DNA of 60,032 nt from an uncultured Eubacteriales bacterium (GCA_910580045.1 CAJTXF010000011.1:1-60032); one strand, 5' to 3'; positions 1 through 8,261 are shown, counted from the first letter of the stretch. Program-made: numbers and translations. The notes: generated by a model not told the origin, from the sequence alone.

Positions 1-357
1 GGACATATCCTGATTGCCACCTTTAGCTCCCGCCGCCTGGGGATGCACTTTGATATGGCTGGCGTCGATCATCAGCCATTCATAATCCGGTTCATCTATC
101 AGAATTTCCAGAAGTTTTTCCCAAACACCTTTTCTGCGCCAACGAATGAACCGCTGATGAACGCTGCCCCACTTCCCATAATCGGGAGGCAAATCTCGCC
201 AGGGCGCTCCGGTTCGCAATACCCAAAACACCGCATTGATAAATCGACGGTTATCCTGGGCGATCCCTCCCCACTGGCCTCGTTGTCCTGGTAAATGGGG
301 TTCCAGCAACGACCACACTTGATCGCTTATGTCATGTCTGTGATAGGAAGCATCCAT
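1..357 (-). CDS. IS5-family transposase, N-terminal part (truncated by window edge)
   Basis: Reading the minus strand from ATG at 357 gives 119 codons that start MDASYHRHDISDQVW and contain the block LEPHLPGQRGQWG, then TGAPWRDLPPDYGKW and a WRRKGVW segment. This is the DUF4096 N-terminal DNA-binding part of IS5/IS1031-type transposases. The last visible residues (DASHIKVHP) hold the first catalytic aspartate of the DDE domain. AGGAGAGGAAAAG in front of the ATG is a good ribosome site. The rest of the DDE domain is beyond position 1. The frame is open throughout what can be seen. Confidence 0.85.
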   Translation of the reverse strand, partial: MDASYHRHDISDQVWSLLEPHLPGQRGQWGGIAQDNRRFINAVFWVLRTGAPWRDLPPDYGKWGSVHQRFIRWRRKGVWEKLLEILIDEPDYEWLMIDASHIKVHPQAAGAKGGNQDMS

Positions 358-425
358 CTTTTCCTCTCCTGTCTTTTTTGATGCTTCCATTCTATCACAA
401 TTCCTCTACCTTGTGTAGACACTAT
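1..425 (-). mobile_element. IS5-family insertion sequence, right part only
   Basis: The window opens inside an IS whose transposase runs leftwards off the edge. The IS-derived end lies near 425, where MATE coding sequence begins. A CTAG tetranucleotide at 426-429 sits exactly at the junction, which fits the YTAR-type target preferred by part of the IS5 family. The terminal inverted repeat would start ATAGTGTCTACAC when read on the minus strand. The left end and the second target copy are outside the window, so the exact ends are inferred. Confidence 0.75.
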
Positions 426-429
426 CTAG

Positions 430-1041
430 GGCACACATCACCAGGCCCGCTGCCACCCGGGAGAGCAGTGTGGGCACCGCCACGCCCACCACGCCCGCAT
501 GAAGGACAAAGATACCAATGGCATTCCCAGCCACGTTGATGGCATTCATCAGCAGGGAGACATACATGGTTACATTGGTCTTCTCCATAGAGCGGAACAG
601 GGCCGCAGAGGAGTTGTACACCGACAGGAATGGGAAGGATAGGGCGGTAATCACCAGGTAGGACGAGGCAGCCTCCATTACCTCTGGCTCGATAGCTCCA
701 AAGAACAGCTGGAGGATGCCCCGATGGAACACCTCGCAGATGACTGTGATGGCCAGGGAAATCAGCAGGGTCACAGTGAGCAGCTGGCTGGCAGAGCGGC
801 AGGCGTTTTCCTTGTCCCGGCTGCCCAGGTACTGAGAGACAATAACCGCGCCGCCAGTGGCAACAGCAGTCAAAATGGTGATAATCATATAGGCAAACAT
901 ATCCACCAGGGCCACGCCGGAGATGGCGGCCTCCCCAGCATAGGAGACCATTGCTGTATCTGCCATGCCCACCAGCATGACCAGAACCTGCTCAATGACC
1001 AGGGGAATAATGAGCTTTTTCAGGGCTTGATTGGAAAACAT
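430..1041 (-). pseudogene. MATE-family efflux transporter, C-terminus lost to IS5 insertion
   Basis: About 204 codons of a multidrug and toxic compound extrusion protein remain: MFSNQALKKLIIPLVIEQVL, then the signature MADTAMVSYAGEAAISGVAL and GGAVIVSQYLGSRD, with five to six hydrophobic segments. Family members have about 450 residues and 12 membrane segments, so only the first half is left. The frame enters the IS at about 426 and stops at 406. I prefer the start at 1041, which has AAGGGAG ahead of it, over an in-frame ATG six codons upstream. A pump cut at half length is not expected to work. Confidence 0.9.
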
Positions 1042-1089
1042 AGGGCTGGCTCCCTTCATAAGATTTGCAGTGCTGCTCTCCGATGGTGT

Positions 1090-1299
1090 TCAGAGGAAGC
1101 TCTTCGCCCAGCCGGTCAGCTCCGCATGGCTGGCGCTGCTGAACCGCAGACCCATGAGCCATTGAGCGTCAGAGGTCAGGGCCTCCACGGAAATGGCAAT
1201 GGCCGGGCAGCGGCAGGCGCACCCCGGCCGCCCTCTGAACAGGGCCGTCAGGGAGAACCGTAAGGCAAGCCCAATGCGCAGCGCCATGATTTGTCTCAC
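1090..1299 (-). CDS. small hypothetical protein (69 aa), doubtful
   Basis: A 69-codon frame lies between the aldo/keto reductase and the MATE gene on the same strand. It begins MRQIMALRIGLALRF, is rich in Arg, Ala and Cys (GCACRCPAIAI), and ends WAKSFL 48 bases before the MATE start. The likely start is GTG at 1299, with AAAGGAC about 12 bases upstream. I recognise no family. It could be a decayed gene end or a chance frame in GC-rich DNA; same-strand placement between two genes is the only support. Confidence 0.3.
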   Translation of the reverse strand: MRQIMALRIGLALRFSLTALFRGRPGCACRCPAIAISVEALTSDAQWLMGLRFSSASHAELTGWAKSFL

Positions 1300-1338
1300 G
1301 GTTGATTCGTCCTTTTCGCTTCTCCTGGGATGGGAAGA

Positions 1339-2484
1339 TTACTCAAAGGCCCGCGCCGTCCGCTTCAGCAGCCCAGTAATGGGCAGATGCTGGGGGCAGG
1401 CGCTCTCACATCTGCCGCACTGGACGCACTGGCTGGCCAGCCCGCCCTCTTTGGTCAAGTTTTTGTACCGGCTGCGGGCATCCCCTTTCCCTTCATAGAG
1501 TATCTCGTTGTTCAGGATACGGAACAAGTCCGGGATGCGCAGCTTTTGAGGGCAGCCTTCCAGACAGTAGCCGCAGGCAGTACAGGGTACGGTGTCAACA
1601 GCCTCCAGCTTTTCTTTGGCCCGCTGGACAAGGGCCCGCTCCTCCTGGTCCAGAGGCGTGAAACGCTCCATAAACCCGGTGTTGTCCTCCAGCTGTTCCA
1701 TGGTGGACATGCCGCTTAAAACTGTGATAATCCCCTCTAGGGACGCGCTGTACCGGATGGCCCAGGAGGCCAGGGATGCCTCTGGACGGGCTCCGCGGAA
1801 GATGTCCTCCACGTCCTGGCGCACTTCCACCAGCGTGCCGCCCTTACAGGGCTCCATCACAATGACGGGCACGCCGTGGGCCCGGGCTGTTTCATAACAC
1901 CGGCGGGACTGGATGACCGTGTCCTCCCAGTCTGCATAGTTGATTTGCAGCTGGACAAACTCCGCTTCTGGGTGGGCGGTGAGAATCTCGTCCAGCTTTT
2001 CCGCGCTGTCATGGAAGCTGAACCCAATATGCTTGGCCTTTCCCTGGGCTTTCATCTCCTTGAGAAAGTCCCAGGCCCCCATCTGGTTTGCCCTGTCCAG
2101 GTTGGATGAGGGGAACCGGTCGGACACTACGGAGGACAGGCCATGGAGCATATAGAAATCCACGTACTCGACGCCCAAGGCTTTTAAGGAGCTCTCAAAT
2201 TTCGCGGGGATTTCCTCTCTGCTATGAATCGTCCACATGGGCAGCTTTGTGGCGATTTGGATTTTTTCCCGGGGATACCGGCTGGACACTGCCTGGCGGA
2301 AGATGCTCTCTGACTGTCCCATGCCGTACACCGGGGAGGTGTCAAAATAACTGAATCCCCGCCCAATGAAGGTATCTGCCATCTTTTTTATCAGCTCAAG
2401 GTCAAACCCCTCCCCCTTCCGGGGCAGGCGCATAAGACCAAAGCCCAGTTTTTTGATGTCCGCGCCCAGTTCTGCACTGCACAT
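1339..2484 (-). CDS. aldo/keto reductase with C-terminal 4Fe-4S ferredoxin domain
   Basis: A 381-residue protein. Residues 10-280 form an aldo/keto reductase barrel: LGFGLMRLPRKGEG, FDTSPVYGMGQSE with the catalytic Asp and Tyr, ATKLPM, and VDFYMLHG. The C-terminus adds two cysteine clusters, CTACGYCLEGCPQ and CVQCGRCESACPQ, which resemble the ferredoxin module of clostridial AKR/4Fe-4S fusions. Such proteins probably pass electrons between iron-sulfur partners and NAD(P)H or a carbonyl substrate; the substrate here is unknown. The start is supported by AAGGAGTGTTTTATC before ATG. The gene is complete and on the same strand as the broken MATE gene. Confidence 0.92.
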   Translation of the reverse strand: MCSAELGADIKKLGFGLMRLPRKGEGFDLELIKKMADTFIGRGFSYFDTSPVYGMGQSESIFRQAVSSRYPREKIQIATKLPMWTIHSREEIPAKFESSLKALGVEYVDFYMLHGLSSVVSDRFPSSNLDRANQMGAWDFLKEMKAQGKAKHIGFSFHDSAEKLDEILTAHPEAEFVQLQINYADWEDTVIQSRRCYETARAHGVPVIVMEPCKGGTLVEVRQDVEDIFRGARPEASLASWAIRYSASLEGIITVLSGMSTMEQLEDNTGFMERFTPLDQEERALVQRAKEKLEAVDTVPCTACGYCLEGCPQKLRIPDLFRILNNEILYEGKGDARSRYKNLTKEGGLASQCVQCGRCESACPQHLPITGLLKRTARAFE

Positions 2485-2728
2485 GATAAAACACTCCTTC
2501 TCTCAGGGGAAATAACATTTTTCCGGCCAGAATCAATCGGGCCCAAAATCCCTGTGGTATGCCTTTATTGTAATGGCAGGTTGCCTGATTGTCCAATACC
2601 TGTTTCGCATATGCTGATATGTCCAAAACGTATGGCAGAGTTCTCTCACATTCTTTATCGCTCTTTTTCAGCGCCTTATTCCCAAAGGGGTATAACACGC
2701 GAAAAGCTGTTGGAGAAGCGATTTTTGC
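2485..2728. other. intergenic region upstream of the aldo/keto reductase
   Basis: About 245 bases between the reductase start and the IS630 target site. It should hold the reductase promoter, but I see no convincing -35/-10 pair. Short frames here lack ribosome sites and family resemblance. No att core of the guaA type is present. Confidence 0.5.
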
Positions 2729-2730
2729 TA

Positions 2731-3774
2731 TTACTCCCGAATTAGAACATAGGAAATCTGGCTATGTTGAAAGAAAGCGGAGACCTTATCAGGGCAATGT
2801 TGTAAGGATCGCATAAAAGAAGCTGTTTTATGGCGGATATCGCGTTTGGTCTGAGGCAAGCTGCCAGAATGGACCGAGAGCTTGAGCGCGTGGTTGAGAT
2901 ATTCATCCGGATTGCTCTCCGGGGCATAGGGCGGCAAAAAGAACAGTTCGATTTTATCCTGGCGCCTGTCCAGCCAGGCTGCGGTCTTTTTCCCATGATG
3001 TACCTTTAGATTGTCCAAAATCAGGAAGACCTTTTGGTTGGAGGTCCGAATCAGCCGGTCCATAAATTGGATCAGGCGCTGCTGATTCATGGAATCCTCA
3101 TACAGCATAAAGCGTACGTTCCCCTGCCTGCTCAGGGCGGAAAGCATATTCAGCCGCTCCCTTTTCGTCTCCACTGGCAGAACCGGGGGCTGCCCTTTGG
3201 GTGCAAACCCGCGCTCACAGTTTGAGCAATTGTCGATCCCAGTCTCGTCTCCCCAGTAAATCACGGCATTTTCCGCCCTGGCTCGCTGGGCAATGGCTGG
3301 ATATTCCTCCTCCTGCCACCTTTAGATGCGAGAAGGATCCTGCTTCCGGGCGCGTTTCACCGGGCGCTGGCAGGTCAATTCCCAGCGCCGCATATAATCC
3401 GACACACTGCCGTCTGATATCTTTTTCCGATACTTTTTCCAGACGTATGCGCACACTCTCTTCAGCGTCCACAGACTGCCGGGGATCCCAAATTCCTCTG
3501 GATGGCGTGTTATGACCGCTTCTCGTATTTCTGCCTGCTCCTCCGGTGTCAGCCGCAGATGTGTCCCTTTCTGGAAGCCACGTTTCTTCGGTTCCAGGGA
3601 ACCGTCTCCCTCTCGCTGATACGCCGTCCATATTTCGCTAATGCGATTCTGCCGTACTCCGGTTATTTCCTCAATCTCTTTCCCGGGTTTCCCCATCTTT
3701 TTGAGGCGTACGACCTGACGGCGTACCTGTGTGAGTTCTCCGCTATTCAATTTTCGTAAATCTACGTGTTCCAT
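2731..3774 (-). pseudogene. IS630-family transposase with an in-frame stop
   Basis: Two pieces lie in one reading frame, separated by TAA at 3322-3324. The first, 150 residues from MEHVDLRKLNSGEL, is the helix-turn-helix region with a winged-helix segment (SLWTLKRVCAYVWKKY). The second holds the DDE catalytic core: YWGDETGID, LILDNLKVHHGK and PPYAPESNPDEYLNH. Reading through the TAA gives SRI-stop-RWQEEEYPAIAQRA, which is continuous family sequence, so a single nonsense change rather than a frameshift broke the gene. Full length would be about 347 residues, normal for the family. Confidence 0.9.
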
Positions 3775-3829
3775 GCTGTCTATTTTACCACTTTCTGCAT
3801 CTTTTTTCTAGATTGTTTTTCAGAAGTAA
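2731..3829 (-). mobile_element. IS630-family insertion sequence, about 1.1 kb
   Basis: The element is flanked by TA on both sides (2729-2730 and 3830-3831), the target duplication typical of IS630/Tc1 elements. The ends form an imperfect inverted repeat: TTACTCCCGAATTAGAACA on the left and, on the opposite strand at the right, TTACTTCTGAAAAACAATC. The transposase stop codon lies inside the left repeat. The only gene has an internal stop, so the copy is probably immobile by itself. Confidence 0.85.
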
Positions 3830-3831
3830 TA

Positions 3832-4200
3832 CCTCCCAATACTTGAATTTCAGTTGATTTTCCGCAGCGGCACAAGGGCCGTTTTGGTTGTTTTAGATAC
3901 AGGCAAGCAATGCGTGTGGATAGCCACACACACGACTGGCAAGCAATGCGAGTGTTAATACACACTCCACATTTCCTGCCGTCTGCTTGTCGATGGCAAC
4001 GCCCCCAAGCCCCTTTTGAACACAGAATTTCATTCTGTGGCTGCGCGTTCTCCGAACACTTTTTGACCCTGTACCAGGTATCCTGTTTCGGGGCATAGGT
4101 TGTCGTGAAACGCGACATCCTCTGGTACTTTTAGGGTGCCCCATTTTAGAGCACCCTCCCGGAAGATGAGGTGGTAAAATACCCACCCCAGTTTTTTCGT
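3832..4200. other. non-coding left remnant of integrated element 1, rich in small hairpins
   Basis: No gene is convincing here. The stretch holds two copies of GGCAAGCAATGCG (3902-3914 and 3938-3950, 36 bases apart), each followed by a short GTGTG/CACAC-type hairpin. It also has a GTACCAG/CTGGTAC inverted pair (4071-4077 with its partner near 4112-4118) enclosing TGTCG/CGACA, and GGGTGC/GCACCC further right. It lies where a relaxase and oriT would be expected by comparison with element 2, so it may be a remnant of that region. A cysteine-rich frame on the minus strand (to 4118) runs into the IS630 end and I do not count it as a gene. Confidence 0.4.
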
Positions 4201-4203
4201 TCC

Positions 4204-4277
4204 GCGACGGTTGCGACGGTCGCAACAGTGCTGGGAGTACCCCTCAAAACACCGTCGCGACCGTTGCGAGCGTCGCG
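4204..4277. repeat. three 9-bp direct repeats facing three inverted copies, after repA of element 1
   Basis: The left arm is GCGACGGTT, GCGACGGTC, GCAACAGTG (4204-4230). The right arm is ACCGTCGCG, ACCGTTGCG, AGCGTCGCG (4251-4277). The arms are roughly complementary over 24 bases and enclose 20 bases. The array begins three bases after the repA stop. Element 2 has the same layout at 10866-10948 with different bases. It could be a replication or transfer site, or a transcript-end hairpin. Confidence 0.8.
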
Positions 4278-4279
4278 CT

Positions 4280-5455
4280 TTATTCGATTACTTCAAACGC
4301 GGGTGCTTCCACCACCATGTAAGTCAGCCGGATACGCCGTCCAGCATGCTTGGTTTTGTTCTCATACTTTACCTGATGTTCTTCCAGTAAGCGGCTGGCA
4401 TTCACATTCAAATGCTTGGTAAGACGGTTCACCGCCATATCCGTTTGAATCGCTTGGGCCAGCTCGGTGGGACTGCCTTCCCATTCCCGGTTGTCAGCAG
4501 ACACAATTTTTGCCACAGCTTCCAGCACTGGGTCCGGAGGCTGCTTCCAAAGCTCATTCTCTGCATGGTCGAGACCCCAAACCAGGCTCTCTTGGTCTTT
4601 GCTCAGATATAACCGCTGATCCGGCTGGTCTCTGCCTACCACCTCCAGGGTAGCCTTGCTATCCGTTCGCTTCTCCTTCTGCATCAGGAACGCCCCATCC
4701 GCACAGCCCAGCAAGCCGGTTGTACCAGAAATCATCTCAAAGCTGTCTCCCGCAGGCTGCTTTCTGGTGTGGTGGACGATCAGGACGCAGACCCCATACC
4801 GATCGGCAAATTGCTTCAGCTTGCCGATCACCTCATAGTCGCTGGAATAGCTGTAGCTGTCGCTCACCGCTTCTCGGACTTTTTGCAGGGTATCCACGAT
4901 AATGAGTTTGGTATCGCTGTGTTCCCGGACAAACTTTTCCAGCTGTTCATCCAGGCCACCGCCGATCATCTTGGCGCTTGTGGCGAAGTGGAGGGAGCTT
5001 GTCCCCTCCACGCCAAACATACGGAACATCCGGCGTTGCAACCGGCTCTCATCATCTTCTAAAGCAAGATAAAGGACGGTTCCCCGGTGGACTTTGTAGC
5101 CCCACAGGTCTTGCCCGGTACTGACATGGTGGGCGATTTGCGCCACCAGGAAGGACTTGCCGATTTTAGGCGCTCCGGCAAGGATGTACGCTCCTGTATA
5201 GAGCAGGTTCTCAATCACCGCAGATTTGCTCTCGAACACGTTGTCCAGCAGCTCGTCCAGGGTCACAGTATGGAGGTAGGCCGGGTCGCTCATGCGGCAC
5301 ATTTTCCGGTAAAGTTCCTCCAAATCTCTTTCCGGGGAATTGCTTTTTTCGTCCGGGTCTGGTATAGTGAACTTGGAATTTTGAGAGATTGACTGCCCAT
5401 CATCTGCGCCAACAGATGAGTTCTGGGCGGTCATTTTCTTTTTCTCATCGGTCAT
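4280..5455 (-). CDS. RepA-like AAA ATPase of integrated element 1
   Basis: A protein of about 391 residues with one RecA-type ATPase domain (AAA_25, RepA hexameric-helicase type). Walker A is GAPKIGKS at residues 94-101, Walker B is KLIIVDTL at 183-190, followed by LIVHHTRKQ and GTTGLLGCADGAFLM. The C-terminal 100 residues look like a winged-helix DNA-binding tail. Such proteins are thought to unwind or load at the origin of mobilizable elements. ATG at 5455 is chosen over TTG at 5461 because AGGAGGACTTTGCCT gives good spacing. It overlaps the end of mobC by 11 bases, so the two are probably translated together. It is clearly homologous to the copy at 10944-12098. Confidence 0.85.
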   Translation of the reverse strand: MTDEKKKMTAQNSSVGADDGQSISQNSKFTIPDPDEKSNSPERDLEELYRKMCRMSDPAYLHTVTLDELLDNVFESKSAVIENLLYTGAYILAGAPKIGKSFLVAQIAHHVSTGQDLWGYKVHRGTVLYLALEDDESRLQRRMFRMFGVEGTSSLHFATSAKMIGGGLDEQLEKFVREHSDTKLIIVDTLQKVREAVSDSYSYSSDYEVIGKLKQFADRYGVCVLIVHHTRKQPAGDSFEMISGTTGLLGCADGAFLMQKEKRTDSKATLEVVGRDQPDQRLYLSKDQESLVWGLDHAENELWKQPPDPVLEAVAKIVSADNREWEGSPTELAQAIQTDMAVNRLTKHLNVNASRLLEEHQVKYENKTKHAGRRIRLTYMVVEAPAFEVIE

Positions 5456-5780
5456 AGGCAAAGTCCTCCTGCATTCCGTTCATAATGGTAGCGATCATCT
5501 GGATGGTGTCCAGCAGCTCGTCGTTCACGCCCTGCCCAGCCTCGATCCGGCGCAGCTCGTCCAGCACAGCGGCCAGCTGATCCCGCAGCGCCTTGTAGAC
5601 CCTGGGGTTGCCCTGGACCACCACATCCCGGCAGAGCAGCCGTCGGATGATATAGTCCTGCTTGGTCAGGCCGGTGAGTTTGACCGCCGTCTCGATCTGG
5701 GTATCCTCTTCCGGGGAGACCCGAAAAGCCACGGTCTTGTTCCTCCAACGGTTGTGCTTGTCCAAATTCTTTGCTGACAT
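5445..5780 (-). CDS. MobC-like relaxosome accessory protein (element 1)
   Basis: A 111-residue basic protein starting MSAKNLDKHNRWRNKTVAFRV. The segment KTVAFRVSPEEDTQIE then LTGLTKQDYIIRRLL is a ribbon-helix-helix domain as in MobC/relaxosome proteins, followed by a helical tail (LRDQLAAVLDELRRIEAG). Such proteins bind oriT and help the relaxase nick. Element 1 has no relaxase gene left in this window, so this protein may now serve only in trans. It lies two bases after int and overlaps repA. Confidence 0.8.
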   Translation of the reverse strand: MSAKNLDKHNRWRNKTVAFRVSPEEDTQIETAVKLTGLTKQDYIIRRLLCRDVVVQGNPRVYKALRDQLAAVLDELRRIEAGQGVNDELLDTIQMIATIMNGMQEDFAYDR

Positions 5781-5782
5781 TT

Positions 5783-6856
5783 TTAATTGCCCCTTTCCAC
5801 GTTTAATTTATCCGCCATTTCCGCCTGCTTGGACGGAAACAGGTGCGCATAATTGTAGGTGATGTCAATGCTCTCATGGCCCACCCGGTCCGCGATGGCC
5901 GTGGCGGAGAATCCCATGTCAATCAGAAGCGACACCGCGCTATGACGGATATCGTGGATTCTGATGCGCGGCACTCCCGCTTCTTTGGCTCCCCGGGCCA
6001 TCTCCCGGTGGAGATAGCTCTTGGTGACAGTGAACATTCGGTCATCCGGCCCGATCCCGTAGAGCATCTTGATGTAATTCTGGATTTCCGCAGACAGAAA
6101 CTGCGGCATGGTAATGACCCGGTTACTCTTTTCCGTTTTGGGGGTGGTAATCAGATCCTGGCCGTTCAGCCGCTGGTAAGACTTGTTGATGGACACAGTG
6201 CGCTTCTCAAAGTCAAAATCCGCTGGGGTCAGAGCCAACAGCTCCCCCTCCCGGATACCGCACCAGTAGAGCATCTCAAAGGCGTAGAAGGATAGCGGCT
6301 TGTCCATCATCACCTCGGCAAATTTCAGATACTGCTCCTTGGTCCAGAACATCATCTCTCGGTTTTTCTTTTTGCCTATGCTGCCCGCCTTCTTGCAGGG
6401 ATTCTCCCGGAGGTTGTAGTACCGAACCGCGTGGTTGAAGATGGCACTGAGCTGATTGTGGACCGTTTTCAGGTACACCGGCGAGTAGGGCTTGCCGTTC
6501 TCGTCCTTATGGTTCAGCATCTCGTTCTGCCAGGTAATGATCTGCTGGGCGGTGATGTTACACATTTTCAACCTGCCGAAGTAGGGCAGCAGCTTAGTAC
6601 GGATGATGTGGTCCTTGGTAGCCCAGGTGTTCTCCTTGAGCCGGGTTTTCATATCCGCCGTGTAGAGGTCCACGAAACTCTTGAAGGTCATGTCCAGATC
6701 AGCGCTGGTCTTGTTGAGCTGTTCCCGCTCCCAGGCCTGCGCCTCTCGCTTGGTCTTGAAGCCCCGCTTTTGGGTCTGCTTGCGCTCGCCATTCCAGTCA
6801 GTGTACCGGTAGACTGCCCGCCAGGTGTTTGTCTTTTCTTCCTTATAGACTGCCAT
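5783..6856 (-). CDS. site-specific tyrosine recombinase (integrase) of element 1
   Basis: A 357-residue Tn916-type integrase. Residues 1-50 form an arm-binding AP2-like domain (WRAVYRYTDWNGERKQTQKRGF), 55-150 the SAM-like core-binding domain, and 165-350 the catalytic domain. Active residues are visible: R202 in CGIREGEL, H301 and R304 in HDIRHSAVS, H327 in GHESID, and the probable nucleophile Y336 in TYNYAHLF. The start at 6856 is preferred over an upstream in-frame codon because AAGGAGGGCTAATT precedes it. It is very similar to the integrase at 12430-13506. Both elements lie at the guaA end, so both probably use the same chromosomal core. Confidence 0.93.
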   Translation of the reverse strand: MAVYKEEKTNTWRAVYRYTDWNGERKQTQKRGFKTKREAQAWEREQLNKTSADLDMTFKSFVDLYTADMKTRLKENTWATKDHIIRTKLLPYFGRLKMCNITAQQIITWQNEMLNHKDENGKPYSPVYLKTVHNQLSAIFNHAVRYYNLRENPCKKAGSIGKKKNREMMFWTKEQYLKFAEVMMDKPLSFYAFEMLYWCGIREGELLALTPADFDFEKRTVSINKSYQRLNGQDLITTPKTEKSNRVITMPQFLSAEIQNYIKMLYGIGPDDRMFTVTKSYLHREMARGAKEAGVPRIRIHDIRHSAVSLLIDMGFSATAIADRVGHESIDITYNYAHLFPSKQAEMADKLNVERGN

Positions 6857-6858
6857 AA

Positions 6859-7053
6859 TTAGCCCTCCTTTCCCGTCTTGCCATAGCAAAACTTCTCCAT
6901 GAAAAAGTTCCGATTGACCCGCCCGGAGATGGTCAGATAGCCCTTCTCACGGAGTTCGGCGTTGAGCTTGTGGATCACCTTGTAGGCGTGGGACTTGGAG
7001 ATGCCCAGCTCCTGGGCCACTTCCTCCACGCGCATAAAGTTTTGTGCCTGCAT
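6859..7053 (-). CDS. small helix-turn-helix excisionase-like protein (element 1)
   Basis: A 64-residue protein: MRVEEVAQELGISKSHAYKV is a helix-turn-helix, followed by a GYLTISGRVNRNFFMEKF wing. The size, fold and place directly in front of int suggest a recombination directionality factor or excisionase. The start at 7053 has GAAAGGAAGGTATTTTCA upstream. It heads the xis-int-mobC-repA operon, driven by the consensus promoter at 7219-7247. The paralog in element 2 (13519-13707) has the same layout. Confidence 0.8.
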   Translation of the reverse strand: MQAQNFMRVEEVAQELGISKSHAYKVIHKLNAELREKGYLTISGRVNRNFFMEKFCYGKTGKEG

Positions 7054-7193
7054 TGAAAATACCTTCCTTTCTTCGTTGATGGCTGCTGCGGATGGATATT
7101 GTGTTCCATAAATGCCTCCTCACTTTCGTCCGCCACTTTTTTCCCGGATGTATAACCAGAGATTGCGGCAGTTCTTTTTTGTTTATTGACTCT

Positions 7194-7319
7194 AAGCTAT
7201 TATGCTTAGTCTATCGCCATTATACTAAGCAAAATAGCTTGTGTCAATTGGAGTATGCAAATAAATTAAATAAAATTGTTTAGGATTCTCTTGACTTTAC
7301 TAAGCATTTCTGCTACGCT
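7194..7319. promoter_or_regulatory. divergent xis/regulator control region of element 1 with inverted-repeat operator
   Basis: Two 17-base arms, AAGCTATTATGCTTAGT (7194-7210) and ACTAAGCAAAATAGCTT (7224-7240), form a nearly perfect inverted repeat. The right arm fills the spacer of the xis promoter (minus strand, TTGACA at 7247-7242, 17 bases, TATAAT at 7224-7219). A third ACTAAGCA half-site (7299-7306) lies in the spacer of the regulator promoter (TTGACT 7291-7296, TACGCT 7314-7319). This fits repression of xis-int and self-control by the XRE protein at 7355. The operator role is inferred from position. Confidence 0.75.
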
Positions 7320-7354
7320 TTTTCTAAAGACAACCAACGATTGGAGTTGATGAT

Positions 7355-7843
7355 ATGGCGATTGGCGAACGGATTCACTTTTTCCGTCTCCTGCGGGGGA
7401 TGACTCAGAAATATCTTGGCATGGCGCTGGGCTTCCCGGAGAAGTCCGCTGATGTGCGCCTTGCTCAGTACGAAACAGGATCAAGAACCCCAAAGGCAGA
7501 CCTGACTGCTGCCCTGGCCCAGGTACTGGATGTCTCGCCCCATGCCCTCTCCGTCCCGGACATAGACTCCTATGTGGGGCTGATGCACACCCTTTTTACC
7601 TTGGAGGACAACTATGGGCTCAAGATCAGCGAGATGGATGGAGAAGTCTGCCTGAAAGTTGATGTGCGGAAGAACAAGGACGCCGCCCAGCTGCACGAGA
7701 TGCTCTGTTCCTGGCAGCAGGCCGCTGCCATGCTGGAGGCGGGCGAAATCTCCAAAGAGGATTACGACAAGTGGCGCTACCATTACCCTGAATTTGACAA
7801 GGCCCAGAACTATGTGAAGGTGCCGCACCAGGACCTCTTTTGA
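7355..7843 (+). CDS. XRE-family repressor-like regulator (element 1)
   Basis: A 162-residue protein. Residues 1-70 are a lambda-repressor-type helix-turn-helix: IGERIHFFRLLRGMTQKYLG, then RLAQYETGSRTPKADL. The C-terminal part is acidic and of unknown fold. It is read away from xis and probably controls element excision and mobilization genes through the ACTAAGCA sites. GGAGTTGATGAT lies ahead of ATG 7355. The equivalent protein of element 2 (13873-14430) shares only the N-terminal domain type, in line with the different operators. Confidence 0.85.
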   Translation: MAIGERIHFFRLLRGMTQKYLGMALGFPEKSADVRLAQYETGSRTPKADLTAALAQVLDVSPHALSVPDIDSYVGLMHTLFTLEDNYGLKISEMDGEVCLKVDVRKNKDAAQLHEMLCSWQQAAAMLEAGEISKEDYDKWRYHYPEFDKAQNYVKVPHQDLF

Positions 7844-7901
7844 TCCTCTCACTTGTAGGCCACGGGAGAGGCCGTTTGTTGCACAAAATAATAATAAAAA
7901 G

Positions 7902-7947
7902 AAAAAGAGAGCTAACTGACTAATCAAAATCAGTTAGCTCTCTTTTT
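7902..7947 (+). terminator. rho-independent terminator after the element 1 regulator
   Basis: A perfect 18-base stem (7902-7919 with 7930-7947; core GAGAGCTAACTGA) closes a 10-base loop and ends in TTTTT. The A-rich left side also makes it usable from the other strand. Confidence 0.9.
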
Positions 7948-7964
7948 ATGAATAATGAAAAAAT

Positions 7965-7986
7965 GTTGCCAAATCGTTGCCACAAA
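7965..7986. repeat. integrase arm-type repeat pair, right end of element 1
   Basis: GTTGCCA occurs at 7965-7971 and 7976-7982, exactly 11 bases apart and followed by CAAAG. The same spacing and trailing bases occur in the AGTATCA pairs of element 2. Tn916-type integrases bind such 11-base direct repeats near element ends with their N-terminal domain. Confidence 0.65.
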
Positions 7987-8040
7987 GGGCCTTAACCCCT
8001 CAAAAACCCAGTCATATCAGGCTTTTTCGGGCCTCCGAAA

Positions 8041-8052
8041 TCATTCCCACTC
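8041..8052. other. att core between elements 1 and 2
   Basis: TCATTCCCACTC is identical to the last 12 bases of guaA (14602-14613). It marks the junction of the two tandem elements: right end of element 1 and left end of element 2. No third copy was found between 1 and 4200. Confidence 0.8.
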
Positions 8053-8261
8053 GACAAATCCTATTATATGGGGCTGTATTTCCTATACTTTCACAGGCAT
8101 AACATTCGCAAATTTGTTAATATTTTACCTGTTATTTTTGGCCGCTAATTTTCTTAGTATCAAAATAGTATCACAAAAAGCAGGAGAATACAACTACCTT
8201 TTACACCGTTTCCCAGGCTATTCAGCAATAGAAAACACCCTGATATATCGGAAGTTCTCTT
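8053..8261. other. left end of element 2 with arm-type repeats
   Basis: An AT-rich stretch without a gene. AGTATCA occurs at 8156-8162 and 8167-8173 (11-base period, followed by CAAAA), in the same orientation as the pair at the right end (14525-14542). These are probable integrase arm sites. Nothing else is recognisable. Confidence 0.65.

Noticed and set aside
3902..3950. Two GGCAAGCAATGCG repeats 36 bases apart as a CRISPR remnant
   Set aside because: Only two units, the intervening bases form hairpins rather than unique spacers, and no cas genes are present.
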